DNA of 64,000 nt, from contig NZ_CP114283.1 of assembly GCF_027107535.1 (NCBI RefSeq), positions 9,176,001 through 9,240,000 on the forward strand. The letters are read 5' to 3'. The DNA is from Streptomyces aurantiacus (lineage in GTDB: Bacteria > Actinomycetota > Actinomycetes > Streptomycetales > Streptomycetaceae). The position numbers and the translations under genes are program-made. Positions 1-7,033 of the stretch are shown here, piece by piece. Under the pieces are notes generated by a model, which saw only the letters and a program-made list of their open reading frames with translations, was not told the origin of the DNA and made no database searches. Numbering within the stretch: the stretch's first letter is position 1; each line of letters starts with the position of its first letter.

Positions 1-507
1 GTCGACGGACCACTCATCCCGTTCGGGGCGGCGCCACACCAGTACCGGACGTATCCGACCGGTCCCGAGCGGTGGGAAAGCGGCTCGAATCCGCTGCTGG
101 CCAGGATCGATCCCGAGCTCGGGCCCCGGCTGGCAGCGCCGCCGTGCGAGCTGGTCTGGGCCACGACATGGATGGCCGACGCGAACGAGTGCGTCGCGCC
201 ACGCCTGGGCCTCCCCCAACTGCCCGTGGTGACCTGGCCGGATCCGTCCGACATGGACGAACGGGACGAGCGGGACGAGCGGAACGGCTTGCACTGGAAG
301 ACCCGGGCCCTCGTCGACCTGGCAGCCGGCCGCTCGTTCGCCTGGGTCGACGACGAGATCACCGAAACGGACCGGGCCTGGGTCTCCGCCCACCACGAAG
401 GGCACGCGCTGCTCCACCGCGTCGATCCGCGCCAGGGCCTCGGCGATCCGGACTTCGTCGCCCTCGACACGTGGCTGCGGCGGGCGGCCGGCCGGGGCGA
501 CATGTGA
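1..507 (+). CDS. HAD-like protein, 5' end outside window
   Basis: The frame is open from the first base and begins at V-D-G-P-L. This looks like the tail of the HAD motif I (DxDGPL) whose first residues lie left of the window. Further motifs are NPLLARIDP, LVWATTWMADAN and a WKTRALVDLAAGRSFAWVDDEI stretch (shown here in pieces), a pattern I associate with small Streptomyces HAD-domain proteins annotated only as 'HAD domain-containing'. About 168 residues are visible. A tandem of the residues DER lies near residue 85. The first in-frame ATG (172) would remove the motif region, so the open left end is preferred. Substrate is unknown. Confidence 0.7.
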   Translation, partial: VDGPLIPFGAAPHQYRTYPTGPERWESGSNPLLARIDPELGPRLAAPPCELVWATTWMADANECVAPRLGLPQLPVVTWPDPSDMDERDERDERNGLHWKTRALVDLAAGRSFAWVDDEITETDRAWVSAHHEGHALLHRVDPRQGLGDPDFVALDTWLRRAAGRGDM

Positions 508-540
508 CGAAAGCTTGTGGGCCGCGGGTTCAGAGTGGTT

Positions 541-607
541 GTGGGCGTGGGCTTGGGCGTGGGCGTGGCTGTTGTCGGTATCGGTATCGGTATCGGTATC
601 GGTGTCG
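541..607. repeat. Hexamer microsatellites GTGGGC and TCGGTA
   Basis: The gap between two convergent genes holds imperfect GTGGGC units (541-571), followed by four perfect TCGGTA units (575-598) and a variant TCGGTG. No terminator-like dyad is obvious here. The repeats probably arose by slippage. Confidence 0.8.
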
Positions 608-627
608 TTGCCTTTGCCGGCCTCGGA

Positions 628-1209
628 TCACAGGCCGTCCGGTGTGGAACGTCGGCGGCCTGCCCAGAGGGGGAGCCACCTGCGCCAGGTGCGCCGGGTA
701 CGCCGGGTGTCGAGAATGCGGTCGTGGATGTACGTGTGGGGCAGCGCGGCCGACCGATGGGCGAGTTCCTCGAACGCCGAGAGATAGGAACTGTCACTTC
801 CTCGCAGCTCGCGTTCTCGTTCCACGTACGGCTGGGCGGCCCTCCAGACGTCACGGATCCGGTGACGCAGGACCGGAAGGAACAAGTCCTCGTCCACGAG
901 ATGGAAGATGGTCAGGGTGGCGAAGGACTGGTAGTAGTACACGACGTTGCAGAAGGCCGCCTTCGCCTCACCGGGAAGCCCGCGCACCCCCTCGGCGGGG
1001 TCGTGTTCCTGCCGAAGCTGGTTGCACACGTAGTCGTGCTGGTCGTGAAACGTGGCCGCCCGGAACTCGTCCAGCAGGTTGATCATCGCCTGGATGTTGT
1101 TCACGTGCCGGCTGATCCGCGTCTGCCGGACACTGATCCAGGTGGGAACAGCGATGGCGACCACGGCGATGACGACCGGCAACACGTTGATGAGGAACGC
1201 CTTGAGCAT
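628..1209 (-). CDS. Hypothetical protein with N-terminal membrane anchor
   Basis: 193 residues. A single hydrophobic segment spans about residues 3-24, followed by WISVRQTRISRHVNNIQAMINL and a mostly helical cytoplasmic part. The pattern (one N-terminal transmembrane helix, then a conserved helical region with YYYQSFATL) resembles DUF4760-type proteins, but I cannot confirm the family. The C-terminus is rich in Arg and Trp. It is convergent with the HAD-like gene and isolated from other genes. Function is unknown. Confidence 0.6.
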   Translation of the reverse strand: MLKAFLINVLPVVIAVVAIAVPTWISVRQTRISRHVNNIQAMINLLDEFRAATFHDQHDYVCNQLRQEHDPAEGVRGLPGEAKAAFCNVVYYYQSFATLTIFHLVDEDLFLPVLRHRIRDVWRAAQPYVERERELRGSDSSYLSAFEELAHRSAALPHTYIHDRILDTRRTRRTWRRWLPLWAGRRRSTPDGL

Positions 1210-1304
1210 CCGCTCAAGCTAGGCAGGAGCCGCATCCGACAAGCCGGATGCGCACAACTGGCCCCTTCCTGTCCGCTTTTGCAGGGAGTGCGTCGCTACT
1301 GAGC

Positions 1305-1367
1305 CGAGGCACGAACAAGCCCCCTACCAGCGGACAACCCGCAGGTAGGGGGCTTGTTCGTGCCTCG
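1305..1367. terminator. Perfect 24-bp inverted repeat
   Basis: Arms 1305-1328 and 1344-1367 are perfectly complementary over 24 bp around a 15-nt loop. The right arm ends 1 nt before the 18-bp repeat shared with the 3' end of gpmA. It is a strong intrinsic or bidirectional terminator candidate, although no gene ends immediately before it on the plus strand. Confidence 0.7.
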
Positions 1368-1368
1368 T

Positions 1369-1386
1369 TACTTCTTCTTGCCCTGG
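1369..1386. other. attL-like copy of gpmA 3' end
   Basis: Eighteen bases (TACTTCTTCTTGCCCTGG) are identical to 3346-3363, where they encode the last residues and part of the stop of gpmA. Read on the minus strand they end a short frame, RARQTQGKKK-stop at 1368. That frame is closed by another stop about 30 codons upstream, so it is a fragment and not a gene. The two copies flank a MerR gene and an integrase remnant, as attL and attR would. The length is modest, so chance similarity of two Lys-rich C-termini is possible. Confidence 0.45.
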
Positions 1387-1581
1387 GTCTGGCGGGCCCG
1401 TTTTTCGCCCCTGGTCAGCGAACCGCGCACCCCAACTGACCTGCGGTTGGATGGTCATTGCCGGTCGTTGAAACTCGCAGGTCAGAGCCGGCTGCAGGGG
1501 GTCAACAGGCGCTATCGACGCAACCGACGGCATCAACCGTCGCAAATCGGGCGGAGTGGCGGCCGGCCGGGCTGCCGACCG

Positions 1582-1687
1582 GGCTACTGGCCACTGGCCA
1601 CCTTGCCACTAGCCAGTTGAAGCGGCTCATCAGCCAGTAGCGAGCCTGCGAGACGTCTGGCTTGCCAGTAGCCAGTAGGCAGTAGCC
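1582..1687. repeat. Cluster of CCAGTAGC-like repeats
   Basis: The octamer CCAGTAGC and close variants (CCACTAGCC, CCAGTTG, CCAGTAGGC) occur at least five times, and the inverse GGCTACTGG occurs at 1582. This lies in the 460-base stretch 1460-1919, in which I find no gene. The rest of that stretch shows only degenerate coding-like sequence (a PPVVTLRSRMARRS-like frame near 1757) that could be an old transposase or other remnant. The repeats may be an operator array or slippage products. Confidence 0.5.
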
Positions 1688-1855
1688 CTCAAAGATCCGC
1701 TGTGTCGGCGGTCAGTGGGAATTCCCCAGCGGCGGCCCCTTGGCGGGGAGCGAACTGGCCGCCGGTGGTCACTCTGCGTTCCCGGATGGCTCGTCGTTCT
1801 TGATCGGTCCCGGCGGCAGCCAGGGCCTGGCTCCGGTGGCACCTGGATGGGGTTG

Positions 1856-1886
1856 TTGCACATGCCGTAGCGGCATGTGGTGGGGT
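1856..1886 (+). promoter_or_regulatory. Candidate MerR-type promoter and operator
   Basis: A perfect dyad ACATGCCG-TAG-CGGCATGT lies at 1860-1878, about 40 bp before the MerR start at 1920. TTGCAC (1856-1861) and TGGGGT (1881-1886) could serve as -35 and -10 boxes with a 19-bp spacer, the long spacing typical of MerR-controlled promoters. The -10 match is weak. Autoregulation is inferred from position. Confidence 0.5.
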
Positions 1887-1919
1887 CGGGGCATCACAGC
1901 ACGAAAGGCTCTGTCTGCG

Positions 1920-2810
1920 ATGTATCCCTCCCTCACGCCTCCCCGGCAGGTCAAGATCGGTGATGCCGCTGCGTTCGCCGGGATCACCCCACGCGCCATC
2001 CGCCACTACCACGAGATCGGTCTGCTGCCGGAACCCGAGCGCGGTGGGGACGGCCGCCGCCGCTACGGCTATGACGACATGACCCGCCTGCTGTGGATCC
2101 GCAAGATGGCTGATGCCGGTATCAGCCTGGACGACATGCGGGCCGCCTTCGGCGAAGCCCGGGACGAAGCTGGAGACGAAGCCCTGGACCAAGCCCCGGA
2201 TATCGAGTCGGTCCTGAGCAGGCTGGAGGAAACCTTGGCGGCGCAGGAGGCCGCCATCAAACGTCGGCGCGCGGCTGTCCAGCGCCTGCAGGCGGTGGGC
2301 AGCCCGCTGGGGCTGCTCTCCGAACTGGTCACGGACCGGCTCAGCCACCTGCCCCCGGGAGCGTTGCGCCCCTCCGATCTGGACGCCCTGCTGGTCACGG
2401 AACGGATCTTCGGGCCGCTGGGCGCCGCCATCCAGGCCGGCACGTTCATCGTGCTGGCCACCCACCCCGACCTGCGGGCCGAGGAGGACCGTCTTGAGGC
2501 GGCCGAGGCCGCTCTCGACGACGGCGTCGATCCCGACGACCCGCGCGTCGACAATCTCGCCGTACAGCGATGCGCTCACCTAATGTCCCTGAATCAGGCC
2601 ATCGAGGCAGCTGGCCTCGACGCGGCCGAGGAGAAGCTCTTCGAGATCTACGACGCCGACCTGAAAGGGGAGGAGGGCACAGAGATGACTGCCGCCACAG
2701 CGATCACCAAGATGCCTTACGACTTCTCTCCTGCCCGGATGCGCTGCGTGGAACTCGCCGGACGGCTCTTCGGCGAGGCCCTTGCCGACGCCCACTCCGC
2801 GGACAGCTGA
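1920..2810 (+). CDS. MerR-family transcriptional regulator
   Basis: 296 residues from ATG 1920. An N-terminal winged helix (VKIGDAAAFAGITPRAIRHYHEIGLLPEP, shown whole in the protein at about residues 9-38) and the RRRYGYDDMTRLLWIRKMADAG segment are typical of MerR. A coiled-coil dimerisation region follows (about 75-130), then a longer C-terminal effector region of unassigned fold. The frame is open upstream, but the HTH starts only a few residues after ATG 1920, so this start is chosen. It sits between the two att-like repeats beside an integrase fragment, so it is probably cargo of that element. The ligand is unknown. Confidence 0.85.
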   Translation: MYPSLTPPRQVKIGDAAAFAGITPRAIRHYHEIGLLPEPERGGDGRRRYGYDDMTRLLWIRKMADAGISLDDMRAAFGEARDEAGDEALDQAPDIESVLSRLEETLAAQEAAIKRRRAAVQRLQAVGSPLGLLSELVTDRLSHLPPGALRPSDLDALLVTERIFGPLGAAIQAGTFIVLATHPDLRAEEDRLEAAEAALDDGVDPDDPRVDNLAVQRCAHLMSLNQAIEAAGLDAAEEKLFEIYDADLKGEEGTEMTAATAITKMPYDFSPARMRCVELAGRLFGEALADAHSADS

Positions 2811-2909
2811 TCGCCTGTGCCTGGCACTGACGTGGTGGCCCGACAACCGGTCGCGTCCATCCGCATGTGACCGGTCGGGTCAGACGTCGAACCCGGGCCG
2901 TAACCAAGA

Positions 2910-3266
2910 GTGACATCACAACTGGCCGTACGTGGGGATCCCGAACTGGCCGCTGACACCGCTGCGCCCTGTACGTCGCTGAACGAGGACCACTGGAAGC
3001 CCGCACTCGCCAAGGTCGGCGTCATCCCCAAGGCGAAGAGCCGCGAGCATGCCGCCGCTCGGGAGCACGGCATGCACGCGCTCAGGCACTTCTACGCGTC
3101 CGTTCTCCTGGATGCCGGAGAGAGCATCAAGGCCGTCAGTGAGTACCTCGGACACTCCGATCCGGGACTCACGCTGAAGGTGTACGCCCACCTCATGCCC
3201 AGTAGTAGCGACCGGGCGAGGAAGGCTCTCGGCAAGGCTCTGCGGCCGGACGATCCTCCGCCCTGA
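2910..3266 (+). pseudogene. Tyrosine recombinase C-terminal remnant
   Basis: Only the C-terminal catalytic part of a phage/plasmid-type integrase is present. From about 2976 the protein reads HWKPAL, then SREHGMHALRHFYASVLL (HxxR), EYLGHSDPGLTLKVY (LGH and the catalytic Tyr). The N-terminal DNA-binding domain and the first catalytic Arg are absent, and the DNA before 2976 does not continue the family. The stop is about 80 bp from the att-like end at 3346, the usual place for an int gene. It is interpreted as the scar of a deleted integrative element. Confidence 0.8.
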
Positions 3267-3297
3267 GGGCCCACAGTGGGCCCAGTGCAAACGACAG

Positions 3298-3330
3298 CCC
3301 CTGATCTGCACCACGTGCGCAGGTCAGGGG
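3298..3330. terminator. Stem-loop between int remnant and gpmA
   Basis: Arms CCCCTGATCTGC (3298-3309) and GCAGGTCAGGGG (3319-3330) pair with one G-T wobble around a 9-nt loop. It lies just past the stop of gpmA on the minus strand, and also past the integrase remnant on the plus strand, so it could act for both. Confidence 0.65.
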
Positions 3331-3344
3331 CGTGATCGCTATTC

Positions 3345-4106
3345 CTACTTCTTCTTGCCCTGGTTCTTCACGGCCTCGATGGCGGCCGCCGCCGCCGACG
3401 GGTCCAGGTAAGTTCCGCCCGGGTTCAGGGGCTTGAACGCGGCGTCGAGTTCGTACGCGAGCGGGATGCCCGTCGGGATGTTCAGGCCCGCGATGTCCTC
3501 GTCCGAGACGCCGTCGAGGTGCTTGACGAGGGCGCGCAGGGAGTTGCCGTGGGCGGCGACCAGAACCGTGCGGCCCGCGAGGAGGTCCGGGACGATGCCG
3601 TCGTACCAGTACGGGAGCATGCGGACGACGACGTCCTTCAGGCACTCCGTGCGGGGGCGGAGCTCCGGCGGGATCGTCGCGTAGCGCGGGTCGTCCGACT
3701 GGGAGAACTCCGTGCCGTCCTCGAGCGGGGGCGGCGGGGTGTCGTACGAGCGGCGCCACAGCATGAACTGCTCCTCGCCGAACTCCGCGAGGGTCTGCGC
3801 CTTGTCCTTGCCCTGGAGGGCGCCGTAGTGGCGCTCGTTCAGGCGCCAGGAGCGGTGGACCGGGATCCAGTGGCGGTCCGCGGAGTCCAGCGCGAGCTGC
3901 GCCGTGCGGATGGCGCGCCTCTGGAGCGAGGTGTGCAGCACGTCGGGGAGCAGGCCGGCGTCCTTCAGCAGCTCACCGCCGCGGACTGCCTCCTTCTCGC
4001 CCTTCTCCGTCAGGTTGACGTCCACCCAGCCGGTGAACAGGTTCTTCGCGTTCCAGTCGCTCTCGCCGTGGCGGAGGAGGATCAGCTTGTACGGTGCGTC
4101 GGCCAT
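3345..4106 (-). CDS. gpmA: 2,3-BPG-dependent phosphoglycerate mutase
   Basis: 253 residues, the usual length of the dPGM family. It interconverts 3- and 2-phosphoglycerate in glycolysis and gluconeogenesis in the cytosol. [10 protein letters not shown] carries the phospho-accepting His of the RHG motif; [21 protein letters not shown] and [13 protein letters not shown] (second catalytic His) follow in order. The C-terminus ends NQGKKK. The start is ATG 4106. The last codons double as one copy of the 18-bp repeat seen at 1369, so the gene's 3' end may have served as an integration site while the product stayed intact. Confidence 0.95.
   Translation of the reverse strand: MADAPYKLILLRHGESDWNAKNLFTGWVDVNLTEKGEKEAVRGGELLKDAGLLPDVLHTSLQRRAIRTAQLALDSADRHWIPVHRSWRLNERHYGALQGKDKAQTLAEFGEEQFMLWRRSYDTPPPPLEDGTEFSQSDDPRYATIPPELRPRTECLKDVVVRMLPYWYDGIVPDLLAGRTVLVAAHGNSLRALVKHLDGVSDEDIAGLNIPTGIPLAYELDAAFKPLNPGGTYLDPSAAAAAIEAVKNQGKKK
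3346..3363. other. attR-like repeat at gpmA 3' end
   Basis: This is the second copy of the 18-bp repeat at 1369-1386. It overlaps the stop and last five codons of gpmA. See the entry at 1369. Confidence 0.45.
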
Positions 4107-4360
4107 GGCCCCGAGCGTAATCGAAGCCTCAGATCGCCCGCGCGCCTGCCCGGGAGTCGGACAGACGACGGAAGCCGACCGGCACCGCTACCGGCACGGC
4201 CGCCACCGCCGACCACCACCCACCGCCCACCACCCGCCGTCAGTTGACAGGTTCTGTTAATTGAGTGGCCCCTGCCGAAGCCGTACTCGTAAGTTGTGCT
4301 CACCGCCCGAGCCACTTACACGGCTTGCGTCGCTCCGCTCACCTGTACCTGGGGGTCCCG

Positions 4361-5614
4361 ATGTCACTCACGTCCTTGAGACGTGCTGCCCGTGAGACCG
4401 TCTCCGGGCTCCCCCGCGAGTTCTGGTGGCTGTGGACCAGCACCCTCGTGAACCGGCTCGGCGCGTTCGTCGCCACCTTCATGGCCCTCTATCTCACGCT
4501 GGAGCGCGGCTACTCCGCCTCGTACGCCGGACTCGTCGCCTCGCTGCACGGGCTCGGCGGAGTCGTGTCCTCCCTCGGTGCGGGCGTGATGACGGACCGG
4601 CTCGGACGGCGGCCGACCCTGCTCATCGCCCAGTCCTCCACCGCGGTCTCCGTCGCACTGCTCGGCTTCATGCACCACCCGGTCGCCATCGCCGCCGTCG
4701 CCTTCCTGGTGGGGATGACGAGCAACGCCTCCCGGCCCGCCGTGCAGGCGATGATGGCCGACATCGTCCGGCCCGAGGACCGCGTCCGGGCCTTCTCCCT
4801 CAACTACTGGGCGATCAACCTGGGGTTCGCCGTCTCCTCCATGGCGGCCGGGTTCATCGCGCAGTCCAGTTACCTCGCCGGGTTCCTCATCGAGGCCGGG
4901 ATGACGATGGCCTGCGCGATCGTCATCTTCGCGAAGCTGCCCGAGTCGCGGCCCGAGCGGGTTCCGAAGGCGGCCGACGAACCCGATGTCGGCCTCGGCA
5001 CAGTCCTGCGTGACGGGCGCTTCATGGGCGTCGTCGGGCTGTCCTTCCTCGTCGCGCTGATCTTCCAGCAGGGGTTCGTCGGGCTGCCGGTGGCGATGGG
5101 CGAGGCCGGGTTCACGCCCGCCGACTACGGCATGGCGATCGCGGTCAACGGCGTCCTGATCGTCGTCCTGCAGATCCCGGTCACCCGTTTCATAGAGCAC
5201 CGGGATCCACGGCGTCTCCTCGTCGTGTCGTCCCTCCTCGCCGGGTACGGGTTCGGGCTCACCGCCTTCGCGGGCTCGGTCGGCGTCTTCGCGCTGACGA
5301 TCTGCGTGTGGACCCTCGCCGAGATCGTCAACGCGCCCACCCAGACCGGCCTCGTCGTCCGGCTCTCCCCCACGCACGGCCGCGGCCGCTACCAGGGCAT
5401 GTACACGATGTCCTGGTCCGTCGCCGCTCTCGTCGCGCCCGTGATGTCCGGTGTCGTCATCGACCGGTACGGGGCGCAGTGGCTGTGGGGCATGTGCGCG
5501 GTCGTCGGTACGGTGGCCGGAGTGGGGTACGGGATGCTGATGCGGCGACTGCCGGACGAGGAGCCCTTCGCCGAGGTGCCCCTGGCCGCGAAGCCCGAGG
5601 TCAGCCCGGCGTAG
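4361..5614 (+). CDS. MFS transporter (drug efflux type)
   Basis: 417 residues from ATG 4361, with about 12 transmembrane helices. The loop between helices 2 and 3 has GVMTDRLGRRPTL, the MFS signature DRxGRR. The protein opens with FWWLWTSTLVNRLGAF and resembles MdtH-like proton-driven exporters. The frame is open further upstream, but the residues before 4361 are not membrane-protein-like. It is divergent from gpmA, and the two share the 254-base gap 4107-4360. The substrate cannot be told from sequence. Confidence 0.85.
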   Translation: MSLTSLRRAARETVSGLPREFWWLWTSTLVNRLGAFVATFMALYLTLERGYSASYAGLVASLHGLGGVVSSLGAGVMTDRLGRRPTLLIAQSSTAVSVALLGFMHHPVAIAAVAFLVGMTSNASRPAVQAMMADIVRPEDRVRAFSLNYWAINLGFAVSSMAAGFIAQSSYLAGFLIEAGMTMACAIVIFAKLPESRPERVPKAADEPDVGLGTVLRDGRFMGVVGLSFLVALIFQQGFVGLPVAMGEAGFTPADYGMAIAVNGVLIVVLQIPVTRFIEHRDPRRLLVVSSLLAGYGFGLTAFAGSVGVFALTICVWTLAEIVNAPTQTGLVVRLSPTHGRGRYQGMYTMSWSVAALVAPVMSGVVIDRYGAQWLWGMCAVVGTVAGVGYGMLMRRLPDEEPFAEVPLAAKPEVSPA

Positions 5615-5664
5615 ACCGGTCCCCACCGCTCGTAGGTCTCGGCCCCGCAGGCCGTCCTCGCGTC

Positions 5665-6186
5665 TCAGTGGTGCATCCGTGCACCTTTCACCACCTTGTC
5701 CACCGCGTTGCGGGGGCCGTACACCGCGAGGCCGACCAGGTCCAGGTCGGCGGTCGGTACGGCCCGTACCGCCGCGCGGTTGTCGCGGTCGTTGCCCGTG
5801 GTGAACAGGTCGGAGGTGAAGAGCGCTCTGGGGAGCGCCCGGGACAGCACGCGCGTGTGGGCCGCCGTCAGCGTCTCCTTCGTGCCCTCGAAGACCAGGA
5901 CCGGCTGGCGGAACATCGACAGGTAGCCGACACCGTCGGCGTCCTCGTACGGCTCTCCGACCACCTCGGGCACCGCCGTGCCGAGCCCGCTCACGAGGAA
6001 CGCGGTCACGTTCAGCCGCTGCCACGGCTCCAGGTCCTCCCGCAGCAGGACGGCGATCTTGGTGTCGAAACGGACGGGTCCGGGAGCGGTGGTTTCGGGG
6101 CCGGCGGATTCGAGGGCTGCGGATTCGGAGGCGGTGGGCGCGGGGGCGGAGGCGGCGGGTTCGGTGCGCGAGGCGTCGGCGTTCAT
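5665..6186 (-). CDS. DUF2000 family protein
   Basis: 173 residues from ATG 6186. After a low-complexity Ala/Ser/Pro N-terminus of about 40 residues comes KIAVLLREDLEPWQRLNVTA, then FLVSGLGTAVPEVVGEPY, the signature start of DUF2000. No catalytic motif is known for the family. It is divergent from an AraC regulator with only 49 bp between the starts, so co-regulation is likely. Function is unknown. Confidence 0.75.
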   Translation of the reverse strand: MNADASRTEPAASAPAPTASESAALESAGPETTAPGPVRFDTKIAVLLREDLEPWQRLNVTAFLVSGLGTAVPEVVGEPYEDADGVGYLSMFRQPVLVFEGTKETLTAAHTRVLSRALPRALFTSDLFTTGNDRDNRAAVRAVPTADLDLVGLAVYGPRNAVDKVVKGARMHH

Positions 6187-6235
6187 GCTTCGAGACTGCC
6201 GACCCCCGTACGACCTCGTCTTGTACGTTCTTTGC

Positions 6236-7033
6236 ATGGTGGCCCAGCGAGAAGTCTCCGCCTGGCGCCCGCGCGTGCCGGGTGTCGTGGAGGTCTTCCA
6301 CGCCCACTTCACGGAGTACGCGTATCCGATGCACGTGCACGACGCGTGGACGCTGCTGATCGTCGACGCCGGAGCCGTGCGGTACGACCTCGACCGGCAC
6401 GAGCACGGCACCCCCGACGGCACGGTCTCGCTGCTCCCGCCGCACGTTCCGCACAACGGCTCGCCGGTCACCCCGTACGGCTTCCGCAAACGCGTCCTGT
6501 ACCTGGACCTCAGCAGGCTCGACGAGACGTACATCGGCGCGGCCGTGGACACGCCGGAGCTCCTCGATCCGGTGTTGCGCCGGCGCGTCGGGCAGCTGCA
6601 CACCGCCCTCGCCCAGCCCGGTGACGAGCTGGAGGCGGAGAGCAGGCTGACCCTGATCGGCGAGCGGCTGCGCGGGCATCTGAGGCCCGGGCCCGCCCCG
6701 GACACCCTGGCGGCCGACCACCCGCTCGCCCACCGCCTGCGCGAGCTCCTCGACGAACGCCTCCTGCGGGGCGTGACCCTCCAGGAGGCCGCCGCTCTCG
6801 TGCACGCGCACCCCGCCCACCTGGTCAGGGCGTTCAGCGGCGCCTTCGGCATACCGCCGCACCAGTACCTGATGTCGCGTCGGGTGGAGCACGCCCGGCG
6901 GCTGCTGCTGGAGGGCCGCGCGCCGGGCGAGGTGGCGGCCGAGACCGGCTTCTACGACCAGTCGCACCTGAACCGGCACTTCAAGCGGCTGGTCGGGGTG
7001 GCTCCCGGGCGTTACCGCGTCAGCTCGCGCTGA
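6236..7033 (+). CDS. AraC-family transcriptional regulator
   Basis: 265 residues from ATG 6236. The N-terminal cupin (about 10-150) has AYPMHVHDAWTLLIVDAGAV and LPPHVPHNG, the histidine-rich pattern of AraC sensor domains. The C-terminal double HTH (about 165-262) has LQEAAALVHAHPAHLVRAFS and AAETGFYDQSHLNRHFKRLV. It is divergent from the DUF2000 gene and its 3' end overlaps the convergent beta-helix gene by 22 bp. The adjacent DUF2000 gene is a plausible target. Confidence 0.88.
   Translation: MVAQREVSAWRPRVPGVVEVFHAHFTEYAYPMHVHDAWTLLIVDAGAVRYDLDRHEHGTPDGTVSLLPPHVPHNGSPVTPYGFRKRVLYLDLSRLDETYIGAAVDTPELLDPVLRRRVGQLHTALAQPGDELEAESRLTLIGERLRGHLRPGPAPDTLAADHPLAHRLRELLDERLLRGVTLQEAAALVHAHPAHLVRAFSGAFGIPPHQYLMSRRVEHARRLLLEGRAPGEVAAETGFYDQSHLNRHFKRLVGVAPGRYRVSSR

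Noticed and set aside
575..607. TCGGTA repeats as a CRISPR-like or regulatory array
   Set aside because: Units are perfect hexamers with no spacers, between two convergent gene ends; simple slippage explains them.
1368..1456. Short minus-strand frame ending RARQTQGKKK as a gene
   Set aside because: A stop codon lies about 30 codons upstream, with no start or RBS; treated as a fragment linked to the att-like repeat.
1690..1919. N-terminal extension of the MerR gene from an upstream start at 1740
   Set aside because: The extra residues are Gly/Cys-rich and unlike MerR proteins, and the palindromic operator would then lie inside the coding region.
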